Source: Colias croceus (Eukaryota; Arthropoda; Insecta; Lepidoptera; Pieridae). Taken from it: 64,000 bases of DNA. The translations under genes and the position numbers were made by a program. Within the stretch, counting starts at the first letter, position 1, and every line of letters begins with the position of its first letter. The stretch is from the NCBI RefSeq assembly GCF_905220415.1, contig NC_059539.1, positions 1,054,001 to 1,118,000 of the forward strand, given 5' to 3'. The notes beneath the pieces are model-generated. The model was given only the letters and a program-made list of their open reading frames with translations. It did not search any database and was not told where the DNA came from. Positions 12,101 through 19,711 of the stretch are shown here, in pieces.

Positions 12101-12423
12101 CAACTCTAAACAATAAAATTCGGGGACATTGTTTCAAATATTTAACCTTATCCGATATGTTATCCAATAGAATAATCAATAAAAAACACTTATAACCCTG
12201 AAAACATTACACTTGCCACTTATAATTCACAGGTAAAATCAATGACACTTATATTCCACAGGTATACAAAGTGGGGATAGTGTTCAACAAAGTGGGTTGG
12301 TATCCGATGGGCACATGTACGCAGCAAGTGGCGGCTGAATCGGTGTTCTTCAACTTTGGAATTGGGCAAAGCAGCGATTCCGTACGGGATGGACTCATAC
12401 GGTCTATTATATTCACGTACTAG
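24..12423 (+). CDS. BTB-BACK-PHR domain protein, 3' part (eight exons)
   Basis: This is the C-terminal part of a BTB/POZ-BACK-PHR protein of the BTBD1/2/3/6 group; the BTB domain and start codon lie left of the window. Exons join in phase: 24-160, 443-563, 901-1012, 1397-1635, 2296-2413, 3474-3649, 4510-5016 and 12262-12423 (TAG). The first two exons and 1397-1635 give BACK-type sequence (LFNAAVRYSKAMEQ; RFLTLTAQQFAEGPARSSLL). The PHR domain follows, with the typical CSVTFMVDKNICLLGVQ and FNRPVYIQRNKV strands and a C-terminal SIIFTY. Family members are commonly substrate adaptors of cullin-3 ubiquitin ligases; this role is inferred from the family only. With all exons as read the part seen is 523 aa. 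If the donor after the first copy of the triplicated exon (GT at 4705) is used, it is 419 aa with a normal PHR domain. The linker exon 901-1012 is Ala/Ser-rich and poorly conserved in type. The exact orthologue is not resolved. Confidence 0.85.
161..900 (+). other. Introns around exon 443-563, with a tail-repeat fragment
   Basis: This span is AT-rich intron sequence. Bases 699-806 carry a dispersed repeat (TTTATTTATTCAATTAGAC and following, to CATTTACCACCA). The same repeat recurs at 21144-21210 (reverse), 22395-22465 with 22967-22998, and 61680-61735 (reverse). Nothing else is recognised. Confidence 0.5.
443..563 (+). CDS. BTB-PHR gene exon: BACK linker
   Basis: The exon enters in phase 2 to complete Arg and reads YSKAMEQKKNSDRSTSPSNE and on to KESSQ. 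The acceptor is AAAAG at 438-442 and the donor is GTATTC at 564. The Ser/Glu-rich insert is longer than in the vertebrate relatives I know. Confidence 0.75.
901..1012 (+). CDS. BTB-PHR gene exon: variable Ala/Ser-rich linker
   Basis: The acceptor is TTTTTCAG ending at 900 and the donor is GTAAGT at 1013. The exon reads VVNVESSAENSPAAAAEACR and exits in phase 1. I assign it by phase and splice sites; it has no recognisable domain. Confidence 0.65.
1013..1396 (+). other. Intron, no recognised features
   Basis: This is AT-rich intronic sequence. A short inverted pair, CATCATGAACTGAAGTAAGTTCACCATGATG, lies near 1250-1282. I see nothing else in it. Confidence 0.4.
1397..1635 (+). CDS. BTB-PHR gene exon: C-terminal half of BACK
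   Basis: The acceptor is CCTTCCAG at 1389-1396 and the donor is GTGAGT at 1636. It carries the conserved run IRFLTLTAQQFAEGPARSSL followed by a second stretch ending GPSCN. This is the strongest BACK signature in the gene. Confidence 0.85.
1865..2200 (-). repeat. Degenerate short array of tRNA-like repeat fragments
   Basis: Four units of about 60-65 bp each contain, on the - strand, a tRNA T-arm/B-box core (GGGTTCGAATCCCG type) joined to AT-rich spacer with AAGAATA. The end at 2159-2200 resembles the spacer of the 311-bp units at 5526-7028. It is therefore an older, truncated relative of that family, sitting in the intron 1636-2295. Confidence 0.7.
2296..2413 (+). CDS. BTB-PHR gene exon: start of PHR region
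   Basis: The exon reads QMTTFVVDTPSPVAVEQVWG and continues to PTRHE, exiting in phase 1 at a GTGAGT donor. The acceptor could be AG at 2294-2295 or, one codon later, AG at 2297-2298. It is much more GC-rich than the surrounding introns. Confidence 0.75.
2461..2690. repeat. Dispersed repeat with AACCGACTTCAAA inverted ends
   Basis: The ends are AACCGACTTCAAA and TTTGAAGTCGGTT in inverted orientation, each next to TTAA. A near-identical copy lies at 53528-53793. This end sequence is common in lepidopteran genomes as far as I know; it looks like a MITE or other short mobile element. Confidence 0.75.
2974..3040. repeat. 34-bp tandem duplication
   Basis: The unit CACTATCTCGCTCATTCTTA with its continuation to CTTGTC is present twice in direct tandem, perfectly matched. 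It lies in the intron 2414-3473. Confidence 0.8.
3474..3649 (+). CDS. BTB-PHR gene exon: PHR domain core
   Basis: The acceptor is TTCCACAG ending at 3473 and the donor is GTGAGT at 3650. The sequence ends CSVTFMVDKNICLLGVQ, matching the first strands of a PHR domain. It starts by completing Asn from the previous exon. Confidence 0.85.
3655..4110. repeat. About 57-bp tandem repeat array in an intron
   Basis: Roughly seven imperfect units share GTTCAATGACCTATCAC and TACATAGCCATTCCATTT. Spacing is about 57 bp in the better-preserved 3' part and longer in the 5' part. The array starts immediately after the donor of exon 3474-3649. Confidence 0.75.
4365..4475. mobile_element. Small MITE-like element with GAAGTGAAACTTC ends
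   Basis: GAAGTGAAACTTC at 4365 is matched by GAAGTTTCACTTC at 4463-4475, enclosing a GC-richer core. A related sequence (GTGAAACATCTTTAGGCGCG) is at 10369-10460. A similar GTGAAACTTT-ended hairpin is at 56014-56160. The right end is about 35 bp from the acceptor of the triplicated exon. Confidence 0.55.
4510..5016 (+). CDS. BTB-PHR gene exon: PHR segment, tandemly triplicated in frame
   Basis: After the unique lead VPTQAPSEENAGTG, the exon holds three near-identical 156-bp units (4552-4707, 4708-4863, 4864-about 5019), 52 codons each and all open in one frame. The units differ at very few positions: copy 2 has ATG where copies 1 and 3 have ATC, turning Ile to Met. Each copy ends in AACAAG followed by GT, so donors exist at 4705, 4861 and 5017. 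The next exon (12262) starts VYKVGIVFNK, the expected continuation of one copy. Two copies are therefore surplus to a normal PHR fold. Confidence 0.85.
5345..5513. repeat. Left member of a dispersed inverted repeat pair
   Basis: This block (from about GATGTCCCCGAATTT to TTTTTGTACTAAAAACG) is matched in inverted orientation at 11965-12140. Homology resumes at 7041-7110, after the tRNA-like array. The array therefore interrupts an older repeat. Confidence 0.7.
5514..7040. mobile_element. Inserted palindromic array of tRNA-like 311-bp units with 12-bp duplication
   Basis: ACGCAACTTTAA occurs at 5514-5525 and again at 7029-7040, flanking the whole array; this looks like a target-site duplication. 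Inside are three units in - orientation (tRNA-like parts at 5552-5628, 5863-5939, 6174-6250) and two in + orientation (6564-6640, 6875-6951), meeting at an A-rich junction near 6480. Unit length is 311 bp. Each tRNA-like part has a closed acceptor stem (TCACGAG with CTCGTGA), an A-box-like TGGCTGAGTTGGTTAGG, and a T arm GCGGGTTCAAGTCCCGC. The anticodon arm does not fold canonically, so these look like tRNA-derived RNA polymerase III units (SINE-like) rather than working tRNA genes. Confidence 0.8.
7041..7944. other. Intronic sequence, mostly unrecognised
   Basis: Bases 7041-7110 continue the older repeat of 5345-5513. The remainder is AT-rich with a stretch (7400-7700) that reads like a decayed transposon tail. 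No coding frame is convincing. Confidence 0.4.
7948..10126 (-). mobile_element. Complete Tc1/mariner-IS630-type DNA transposon
   Basis: Imperfect terminal inverted repeats of about 38 bp start TACTCTGTCCA and both reach TTGCTTTTTGACAGCTC. Both ends are flanked by TA (7946-7947 and 10127-10128), the usual duplication for this superfamily. One uninterrupted transposase gene (8295-9626) fills the interior on the - strand. The element lies within the last intron of the BTB-PHR gene, in the orientation opposite to the gene. Confidence 0.88.
8295..9626 (-). CDS. DDE transposase (443 aa), intact
   Basis: The frame is open for 443 codons from the ATG at 9626 (MPKGQVLKGQSRQLVLKLCD). An upstream in-frame ATG at 9728 would add 34 unlikely residues. 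The N-terminal part has a helix-turn-helix look and a basic patch (PKRKRRPRK, residues about 74-82). The catalytic triad is visible as FTDETW (D180), ILIDNAPYHS (D269) and YNAIELIWAQVKG (E351). The last two acids are about 81 residues apart, far more than the 34-41 usual for Tc1/mariner, because of a Lys-rich insertion. The C-terminus is acidic and Ser-rich (SSSDESSEDCNSDD). It would cut and rejoin DNA at the element's ends. No frameshift or stop is present, suggesting recent activity. Confidence 0.9.
   Translation of the reverse strand: MPKGQVLKGQSRQLVLKLCDFFEKENQNGGPLIPFSQVRNRVSVALGISLPTVTKITNDAYGRSGLERNKPSTPKRKRRPRKVTGVDDFDADAIRRHVYDYYLKKEIPTLRKLIVSLQRSGLFHGQKSSLAKVLKTIGFSFKKSDKRKVLMERTDVALSRCDFLRKAKRIQDWTNIVFTDETWLNANHTISRSWTDGTAASTSAVPMGKGERLIICHAGTAKGFVRNALLAFKSKKSGDYHEEMNAEVYEEWFKNMLLSLEEPSTILIDNAPYHSRQIDKMPTQANKKHEIINWLRDNGENVDDSMLKIELLQILKTKKKPKRYVIDEMAAEYGHIVLRIPPYHCQYNAIELIWAQVKGHAARSNTSPPFTANKMLALLKDACTHVTAENWARVVERTKRIILSDWDRDIAFDNICTQDLILHITEDSSSDESSEDCNSDDLG
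10545..10630. repeat. Cloverleaf-like inverted repeat, copy 1
   Basis: This 86-bp sequence contains two perfect internal hairpins (ACACAATAGA with TCTATTGTGT, and GGCCCGATCGGGCC) between an outer AGCCCC/GGGGCT stem. A second copy lies at 28066-28151 with only one or two differences. Function unknown. Confidence 0.8.
10818..11432. repeat. Giant near-perfect hairpin: 293-bp arms, 29-nt loop
   Basis: The left arm 10818-11110 is the reverse complement of 11140-11432; I found a single mismatch (within TTGAATAATATAATT). AATGATA occurs at 10813-10819 and at 11433-11439, which may be an insertion duplication. It has no coding potential. It could be a foldback element, and if transcribed with the BTB-PHR intron it would give a long double-stranded RNA. 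Confidence 0.9.
11433..12261. other. Intron end with right member of the inverted repeat pair
   Basis: Bases 11915-12150 are homologous, in inverted orientation, to 5345-5513 plus 7041-7110. The copy here lacks the tRNA-like array and so shows the empty site. The remainder is AT-rich with a small GC-rich patch at 11520-11600. Confidence 0.6.
12262..12423 (+). CDS. BTB-PHR gene last coding exon
   Basis: The acceptor is ATTCCACAG ending at 12261. It reads VYKVGIVFNKVGWYPMGTCT, continues to FFNFGIGQSSDSVRDGLIRS and IIFTY, and ends with TAG. This is the C-terminal end of a PHR domain. It lies 7.2 kb from the previous exon because of transposon insertions. Confidence 0.85.
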   Translation, partial: VYKVGIVFNKVGWYPMGTCTQQVAAESVFFNFGIGQSSDSVRDGLIRSIIFTY

Positions 12424-13924
12424 ACGAATTGGGACTTCCGAAAAAAATATGGAGTATCTGGATTACTTTAAGGGCAGAGTTACCCTATGCAAGATGATTG
12501 AGATGAGCAATAATTAAATATATTGGTCACCACAAAACAAATGAATTTTCACATCGATATAATCAAAACAGAGTAAAAACAACTACACTAGATTAGAGAC
12601 TAGTTGTCTCTCAGTGAAAGTGTAGAAAAATAAATCCAATCGTATTCACAAAATACATACTTAATTGATACAGGCCAAATATTCTGGAATAGGTACTATA
12701 TAAAGTTTAGCCGCCTTTAATTTTATTGATATAATATTTAAAAAAAATTAGTAATAAAACTGGGATAACACAGCAACTCGAGTAAAATACATTTATTTTC
12801 GCGTGTAGTTCAAGTTCCTATTAAGATCAATTAGTAAGAAGCTGAAAAGGTAGTGTTGCCATTTAATATTTAATCTTAATCGAAAACTAAATTTTACGGA
12901 TTTTTAAAACAGTGAACTTTAAAAGTAATTTTCTTATTATTTATTTTATTTCTTTAATAATGAATTAAAAAGATGTAATCTTGTAAGTTTTAACCATGTG
13001 AATGCCTTAAATGAGAAATAAAATTTTACTATTACATAATTTGGTTTTTAGGATATTTTTGGACTAAAATATATAGATTATAGATAATTTTTATTATTTA
13101 TCTGGTTCTGGTAAATAGTCCAACTTTTTTTTAACACAATGAAGATCTCAAAATTGGTGGTTTTATTGTTTAAATTATAATGCGTAATCTTATTATAAGT
13201 TATAATTATTTTGTATTGCATTTTAGTGTGATGTGTGTTTTTACTAAGGAAATTAAGTTGCCCCTACAATTTTATACAATAGACTTTTTTGTTATTTTAG
13301 CCTTCGTATTTATAAAATTGTGTCAGAGAATGTTAATTGTGTATGTAAAATTAATATTGTAAAAATAAAAATGTTTTAAACCTTTGAAGTCTATTTTATT
13401 TTTTCTTATGTCTCTAGATATTAATAATAAGATATTAATGATAATTATGTTTTTACGTAATATTTTATGTGATATCCTTTTTTTTTGTTCTATTTTATTG
13501 TGTACATAATCATCCCTAGTAATTTTAACTATGTCTCTGATCGAATGGGTTGCTTGGAAGAAATTGCTTGTAGCAATAAAGCCGCCTTTTGACTAATTAT
13601 GTCCTATTAAGTAAAATTTGTATTTTCTGTCTGTGTGCAATAAAGCTTATAAATAAATAGATATTTAAATAAAGAAGTACTTACTCACATAAATTGTCTT
13701 TTTGGTTTCTGTATTATAGTGTTTGGCGACTGTATTTGTTGTATTAGTTAAAATGAAAATACAACTCAGTGAATATTAAGCATTATAAAAAATATAGTAA
13801 TAAATTAATTATTATGGATCATAAATTAAGTAATTAGGTTTAAAGGTCGAACCAGCGAAGTGAACCGCTTCTTATCGATGCCATTCTCTTACAATGACCT
13901 AGATTATTTATAAATAATGGCAAA
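12424..13924. other. 3' UTR and downstream flank of the BTB-PHR gene
   Basis: This is AT-rich sequence with no coding frame. Candidate polyadenylation hexamers AATAAA occur at about 13018, 13364 and 13635. Which one is used cannot be told from sequence. Confidence 0.5.
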
Positions 13925-13927
13925 TAA

Positions 13928-14862
13928 GGCTAAGCGCGCACCACGACTTTATGCAGCGTGATTATTTTATCGCAGAAATACAACGTATGAGTTACTATGA
14001 CAATGCGCGCACATGCGATTAAATAATCGCAGCGATTTAAAAATTGTGATTTGTCACATTTTGCTGCGACTGCTCGCGACGCGATTGTCGCGAAAATGAA
14101 ATGCAGAATATGAAACTGTATGGTACCGCGCGCACTGCGATAATAAAATCGCACACTCGGGCCCGGCCGGCACTTCACTTGTGTTTCGTCTGTCCAACAG
14201 TAAACATCGTAGTGGTATAGGTAGGTACTGTTTGATAAACATAAACTCAGTAATCTGTCAAAGGTTTGAATTTATTTATTTATTTAACACTTTATTGTAC
14301 AAGAAACAAAATATACATAAAGGTTACAATAATAAAAAAAATAAAAAAGCACAAAGGGCAGCCCTTTGGCGGAATTTTCATTCTATAATAGCCAAAGAAT
14401 TTTTTGGGATACATCCGAAGTTCATTATATTTCTGACTAGCTTTCCACCCGCGGCATCGCCCGCGCAGTCAAAGAAAAACCCGCATAGTTCCTGTTCCCG
14501 TGGGATTTCCGGGATAGAACCGATCCTATGTCCTTTCTAGGGTATCAAAATATCTCTATACGAAATTTACAGACAGGCAGAGTTACTTTCGCATTTATAA
14601 TATTAGTATGGATAAAAGAAACTTTTGACAATTCTATCTGCTGTAAAAGAATGAGTCCAATATAGACGAATTTTCTTTTTATTTATCTTCTTATCCTACT
14701 AAGTAGTAAATAAAGACAAGCAACTTGTACAAAATCCATGATGAAAGTGAGTAAGTATCACTATTAAATTATCGCTGTGCGCGCACCGTACTCTCTGCGA
14801 TTTTCTACAGCGCGATTTTGAAATCGTGTCGCAAAAATTAAAATCGTGGTGCGCGCTTAGCC
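13928..14862. mobile_element. GGCTAAGCGCGCACC element, copy A (Harbinger-like MITE)
   Basis: The element is 935 bp with inverted ends GGCTAAGCGCGCACCACGA and is flanked by TAA at 13925-13927 and 14863-14865. The 3-bp TWA duplication is typical of PIF/Harbinger. The interior holds subterminal GCGCGCAC-GCGATAA motifs and a copy of the CTAGCTTTCCACCCGCGG tail repeat (14436-14613). No transposase is present. Confidence 0.8.
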
Positions 14863-14865
14863 TAA

Positions 14866-15803
14866 GGCTAAGCGCGCACCACGACTTTATGCAGCGTGAT
14901 TATTTTATCGCAGAAATACAACGTATGAGTTACTATGACAATGCGCGCACATGCGATTAAATAATCACAGCGATTTTAAAATTGTGATTTGTCACATTTT
15001 GCTGCGACTGCTCGCGACGCGATTGTCGCCAAAATGAAATGCAGAATATGAAATTCTATGGTTCCGCGCGCACTGCGATAATAAAATCACACAATCGGGC
15101 CCGGCCGGCACTTCACTTGTGTTGCGTCTGTCCAACAGTAAACATCGTAGTGGTATAGGTAGGTACTGTTTGGTAAACATAAATTCAGTAATCTGTCAAA
15201 GGTTTGAATTTATTTATTTATTTAACACTTTATTGTACAATAAACAAAATATACCTACATAAAGGTTACAATAATAAAAAAAATAAAAAAGCACCAAGGG
15301 CGGCCTTTTGGTGGAATTTTCATTCTATAATAGCCAAAAAATTTTTTGCGATACATCCGAAGTTCATTGTATTCCTGACTAGCTTTCCACCCGCGGCATC
15401 GCCCGCGCAGTCAAAGAAAAACCCGCATAGTTGCCGTTCCCGTGGGATTTCCGGGATAAAACCGATCCTATGGCCTTTCTCGGGTATCAAAATATCTCTA
15501 TACCATATTTACAGACAGACAGAGTTACTTTCGCATTTATACCTAATATTAGTATGGATAAAAGAAACCTTTGACATTTCTATCTGCTGTAAAAGGATGA
15601 GTCCAATATTGACGAATTTTCTTTTTTTTTGCTATCCTCTAAAGTAGTAAATAAAGACAAGCAACTTGTACGAAATCCATGATGAAAGTGAGTAAGAATC
15701 ACTATTAAATTATCGTTGTGCGCGCACCGTACTCTCTGCGATTTTCTACAGCGCGATTTTGAAATCGTGTCGCAAAAATTAAAATCGTGGTGCGCGTTAT
15801 ACC
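14866..15803. mobile_element. GGCTAAGCGCGCACC element, copy B
   Basis: This second copy follows copy A directly, separated only by TAA, in the same orientation. It is about 938 bp and its right end is mutated (GCGCGTTATACC). Internal repeats are the same as in copy A. Confidence 0.8.
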
Positions 15804-15806
15804 TTA

Positions 15807-17694
15807 GGCTAAGCGCGCACCACGACTTTATGCAGCGTGATTATTTTATCGCAGAAATACAACGTATGAGTTAGGCTAAGCGCGCACCACGATTTTAATT
15901 TTTGCGACACGATTTCAAAATCGCGCTGTAGAAAATCGCAGAGAGTACGGTGCGCGCACAGCGATAATTTAATAGTGATCCTTACTCACTTTCATCATGG
16001 ATTTCGTACAAGTTGCTTGTCTTTATTTACTACTTCGGAGGATAAGAAGAAAAAAAAAAGAAAATTCGTCTTTATTGGACTCATTCTTTTACAGCAGATA
16101 GAATTGTCAAAAGTTTCTTTTATCCATACTTATATTATAAATGCGAAAGTAACTCTGTCTGTCTGTAAATTTGGTATAGAGATATTTTGATACCCGAGAA
16201 AGGACATAGGATCGGTTTTATGCCGGAAATCCCACGGGAACGGGAACTATGCGGGTTTTTCTTTGACTGCGCGGGCGATGCCGCGGGTGGAAAGCTAGTC
16301 AGAAATATAATGAACTTCGGATGTATCCCAAAAAATTCTTTGGCTATTATAGAATGAAAATTCCGCCAAAGGGCTGCCCTTTGTGCTTTTTTATTTTTTT
16401 TATTATTGTAACCTTTATGTTTATTTTGTTTCTTGTACAATAAAGTGTTAAATAAATAAATAAATTCAAACCTTTGACAGATTACTGAGTTTATGTTTAC
16501 CAAACAGTACCTACCTATACCACTACGATGTTTACTGTTGGACAGACGAAACACAAATGAAGTGCCAGCCGGGCCCGAGTGTGCGATTTTAGTATCGCAG
16601 TGCGCGCGGTACCATACAATTTCATATTCTGCATTTCATTTTCGCGACAATCGCGTCGCGAGCAGTCGCAGCAAAATGTGACAAATCACAATTTTAAAAT
16701 CGCTGCGATTATTTAATCGCATGTGCGCGCATTGTCATAGTAACTCATACGTTGTATTTCTGCGATAAAATAATCACGCTGCATAAAATCGTGGTGCGCG
16801 CTTAGCCTTACTATGACAATGCGCGCACATGCGTTTAAATAATCGCAGCGATTTTAAAATTGTGATTTGTCACATTTTTCTGCGACTGCTCGCGACGCGA
16901 TTGTCGCCAAAATGAAATACAGAATATGAAATTGTATGGTACCGCGCGCACTGCGATAATAAAATCGCACACTCGGGCCCGGCCGGCACTTCACTTGTGT
17001 TTCGTCTGTCCAATAGTAAACATCGTAGTGGTATAGGTACTGTTTGGTAAACATAAACTTAGTAATCTGTCAAAAGTTTGAATTTATTTTTGTAATCTAA
17101 GTTTATTTATTTCTTTATTTAACACTTTATTGTGCAAGAAACAAAATATACATAAAGGTTACAATAATAAAAAAGCACAAAGGGTGGCCTTTTGGCGGAA
17201 TTTTTATTCTATAATAGCCATAGAATTTTTTGGGATACATCATACATCCGAAGTTCATTGTATTTCTGACTAGCTTTCCACCCGCGGCATCGCCCGCGCA
17301 GTCAAAGAAAAACCCGCATAGTTCCCGATCCCGTGGGATTTCCGTGATAAAACCGATCCTATGTCCTTTCTCGGGTATCAAAATATCTCTATACCAAATT
17401 TACAGACAGACAGATTTACTTTCGCATTTATAATATTAGTATGGATAAAAGAAACCATTGACAATTCTATCTGCTGTAAAAGGATGAGTCCAATATTGAC
17501 TAATTTTCTTTTTTTTTTCTTCTTGTCCTCCGAAGTAGTAAATAAAGACAAGCAACTTGTACGAAATCCACGATGAAAGTGAGTAAGGATCACTATTAAA
17601 TTATCGCTGTGCGCGCACCGTACTCTCTGCGATTTTCTACAGCGCGATTTTGAAATCGTGTCGCAAAAATTAAAATCGTGGTGCACGCTTAGTC
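15807..17694. mobile_element. GGCTAAGCGCGCACC element, copy C, split by copy D
   Basis: The left fragment 15807-15873 and right fragment 16811-17694 join into one element: copy A reads GTATGAGTTACTATGAC through the same point. Copy D lies between them. The right terminus is mutated to GCACGCTTAGTC and is followed by TAA. Confidence 0.8.
15874..16807. mobile_element. GGCTAAGCGCGCACC element, copy D, nested and inverted
   Basis: This 934-bp complete copy in reverse orientation is inserted in copy C with a TTA duplication (15871-15873 and 16808-16810). The host site without insertion is seen in copies A and B, so the duplication is directly proven. It is the youngest member of the cluster. Confidence 0.88.
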
Positions 17695-17741
17695 TAAGGA
17701 TACATTTTGCATACCATTATTTCCATTGTAGTAACATTTTC

Positions 17742-19154
17742 CTTGTAAGCAGTGGCGTAGCTAGGAGGACAAGGGCCCTGGTGCATAGGGAAAGAATCGG
17801 GCCCTCCTCCTCCCCTCTTTCCGCGTAGTTTGAACTTATATTTGCCTTCAAAATTATTGATAAGAATAAGAATAGAAAACAGTAAGTGAACTTATCTCTA
17901 GTAGGCTAAATCCATACGTCGTCTCTATTAGACTCTCCATGTGTTTAATAGAAGAAAAAGGGAATAAATAAACAACGACGCACATGACAATATAGAATAT
18001 TTATTATACAGATGAGATTAATTAATGGAAAAAACGATTTTTAACAGAATTCCCCGCCCAATTCACAATCTCTTGCGCGCTTTAATTTTTGCGAATTCGT
18101 CTATAATTTCACTCAAATCCAAGTTTGATGCCGCCTCATTTTCTATTGCAATTAACGATAAATGTCGGAGGCGAACTTGTCGAATGCTGTTTTACTGGAA
18201 ATATTGATGAATTTAGTGTATCGAACTGTAAACAATCCAGTGTAACTGTTAAAATCTCAGTTTGGACAGGAAAATTCTCTGTTCCACTGTAAAATAAAGT
18301 GGGTACCCCGTTGTTTAAGCAGTTTACACTGCGATATTTACTGTTTCTTTTTTCCGTGAAGTAGCTCATTTGTAAATTTGAATTTGAGTTTAGAATAACG
18401 TTGTTTATTTTTTGTTGTCGATCATGTTGAGAGCTATCATAGATTATACGGTTACCGTTGTGCTGCAACCGGTATCGAATACATATTTTGTCATCGGAAA
18501 TTTTTTTAGCGAAAATGAGTTCTAGCAGAATTTGGTGCCAGATGGATGGATGTGCGGAATAGAAATCATAGCATTAGTGGTGATAGTGGTGATACTTGAT
18601 GAAATAATGCTAGTAGTAGGGAATTACGAATTACAACAGTCAGCGACACAAGTCACAACTAGCGTCAACTATTGTAGTACGTCCCAGACCCTAGAAAGTT
18701 GAAAACATCGCATCCACAAATATCATAAATGAGAACTCATGCAAGGCAAGATCGAATTAAAGTTTCATTAAAAAGTTGATGGGTGGAATTGGCGAATTGG
18801 TCTCACTACCGTCAAGCACGTGAGCTTATCGCTGAACGCCAATGTACTACGGGCGTACTTATCAAAACTACCAAATAACCGAACTAACGATAACAAACAG
18901 CACATGCCTATCGAGGACGCTTGGCGCATGTGTTGGAAACAAGGTTGGAAATGTTGAATAAGGAGTTCTTTATTTGTTGATTTGAAAAAAAAAATAAAAA
19001 AATGGCTCGAGCTTGCTCACAAGATTTTTTTTTATTTAAAAAAATGTAGTTAAAATTTTTTTTTCCAAAGCTGAGGTTTGAGGGCCCCCTGAGCTCCGGG
19101 GCCCTGGTGCACTGCACCACCTGGCCTTATGATAGCTACGCCACTGCTTGTAAG
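17742..19154. mobile_element. hAT element relic with 8-bp target duplication
   Basis: CTTGTAAG flanks the element at 17742-17749 and 19147-19154. The inverted ends begin CAGTGGCGTAGCTA, a common hAT-type terminus, and subterminal GGGCCCTGGTGCA occurs at both sides. The 1397-bp body retains a C-terminal transposase fragment (18063-18191, - strand). Confidence 0.88.
18063..18191 (-). pseudogene. hAT transposase C-terminal fragment
   Basis: The - strand frame reads RHLSLIAIENEAASNLDLSE followed by IIDEFAKIKARKRL and a stop. This resembles the hAT dimerisation domain C-terminus, where LSLLSIE and DFA-KARK motifs are typical. The frame is closed upstream by a TAA at 18192-18194 and the rest of the gene is gone. 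Confidence 0.75.
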
Positions 19155-19576
19155 TAACATTTACGATGACTGACATGGAGTCTACAAAGATATTTACTAA
19201 TATTTGCTTAGGTGAAGTTATTACCTATACATTAGTATAATCTTTTGTAAATATACTTATTTTTAGATTTTTAATAAAATCTTTACTTGCTTTCTCCTTA
19301 TTTTATTACAAAAATTGCACGGAATGTTTTGCTATAGCTCTCACTGTTAATGTATTGTGTCAAATAAACTGTCAAAATTGTCAAATACCTATTGACTTTT
19401 GTCATGTTGGAAGTTTCAAAGTTGCAGGAATCTATCCAGTTGTTTAGTCCGTATACCTGTTTTTATTCGTGATGTTATAATAAATAAAAGACCAATGTTG
19501 TTAATTATTGTAATAGGAAATGTTAGTTTGTTAAGAATCAGCATCTGATAGAAGGAAGTGATAGCTAAAACTCAAC
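19155..19576 (+). other. Upstream region of PREB
   Basis: This is AT-rich sequence that should contain the PREB promoter and 5' UTR. I see no clear TATA box or initiator that I could assign with confidence. Confidence 0.4.
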
Positions 19577-19711
19577 ATGTCTCGCAATAGATGTGATGGT
19601 CTTCTTGCGAAGGTTGATTTTCCCCTCTACACTCTGCAGACCCTCACGAATCGTCATGTAATCATAGCTGGTGGTGGTGGAGCATCGAATACAGGCGTCG
19701 CGAATGGATTT
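19577..19711 (+). CDS. PREB: PREB exon 1
   Basis: It contains the ATG and 45 codons ending VANGF, followed by donor GTATGT. It encodes the first strand and the GGGGAS loop. Confidence 0.93.

Noticed and set aside
14181..17686. Several 60-150 codon frames in the GGCTAAGCGCGCACC elements
   Set aside because: They are translations of MITE and tail-repeat sequence repeated in each copy. None resembles a transposase.
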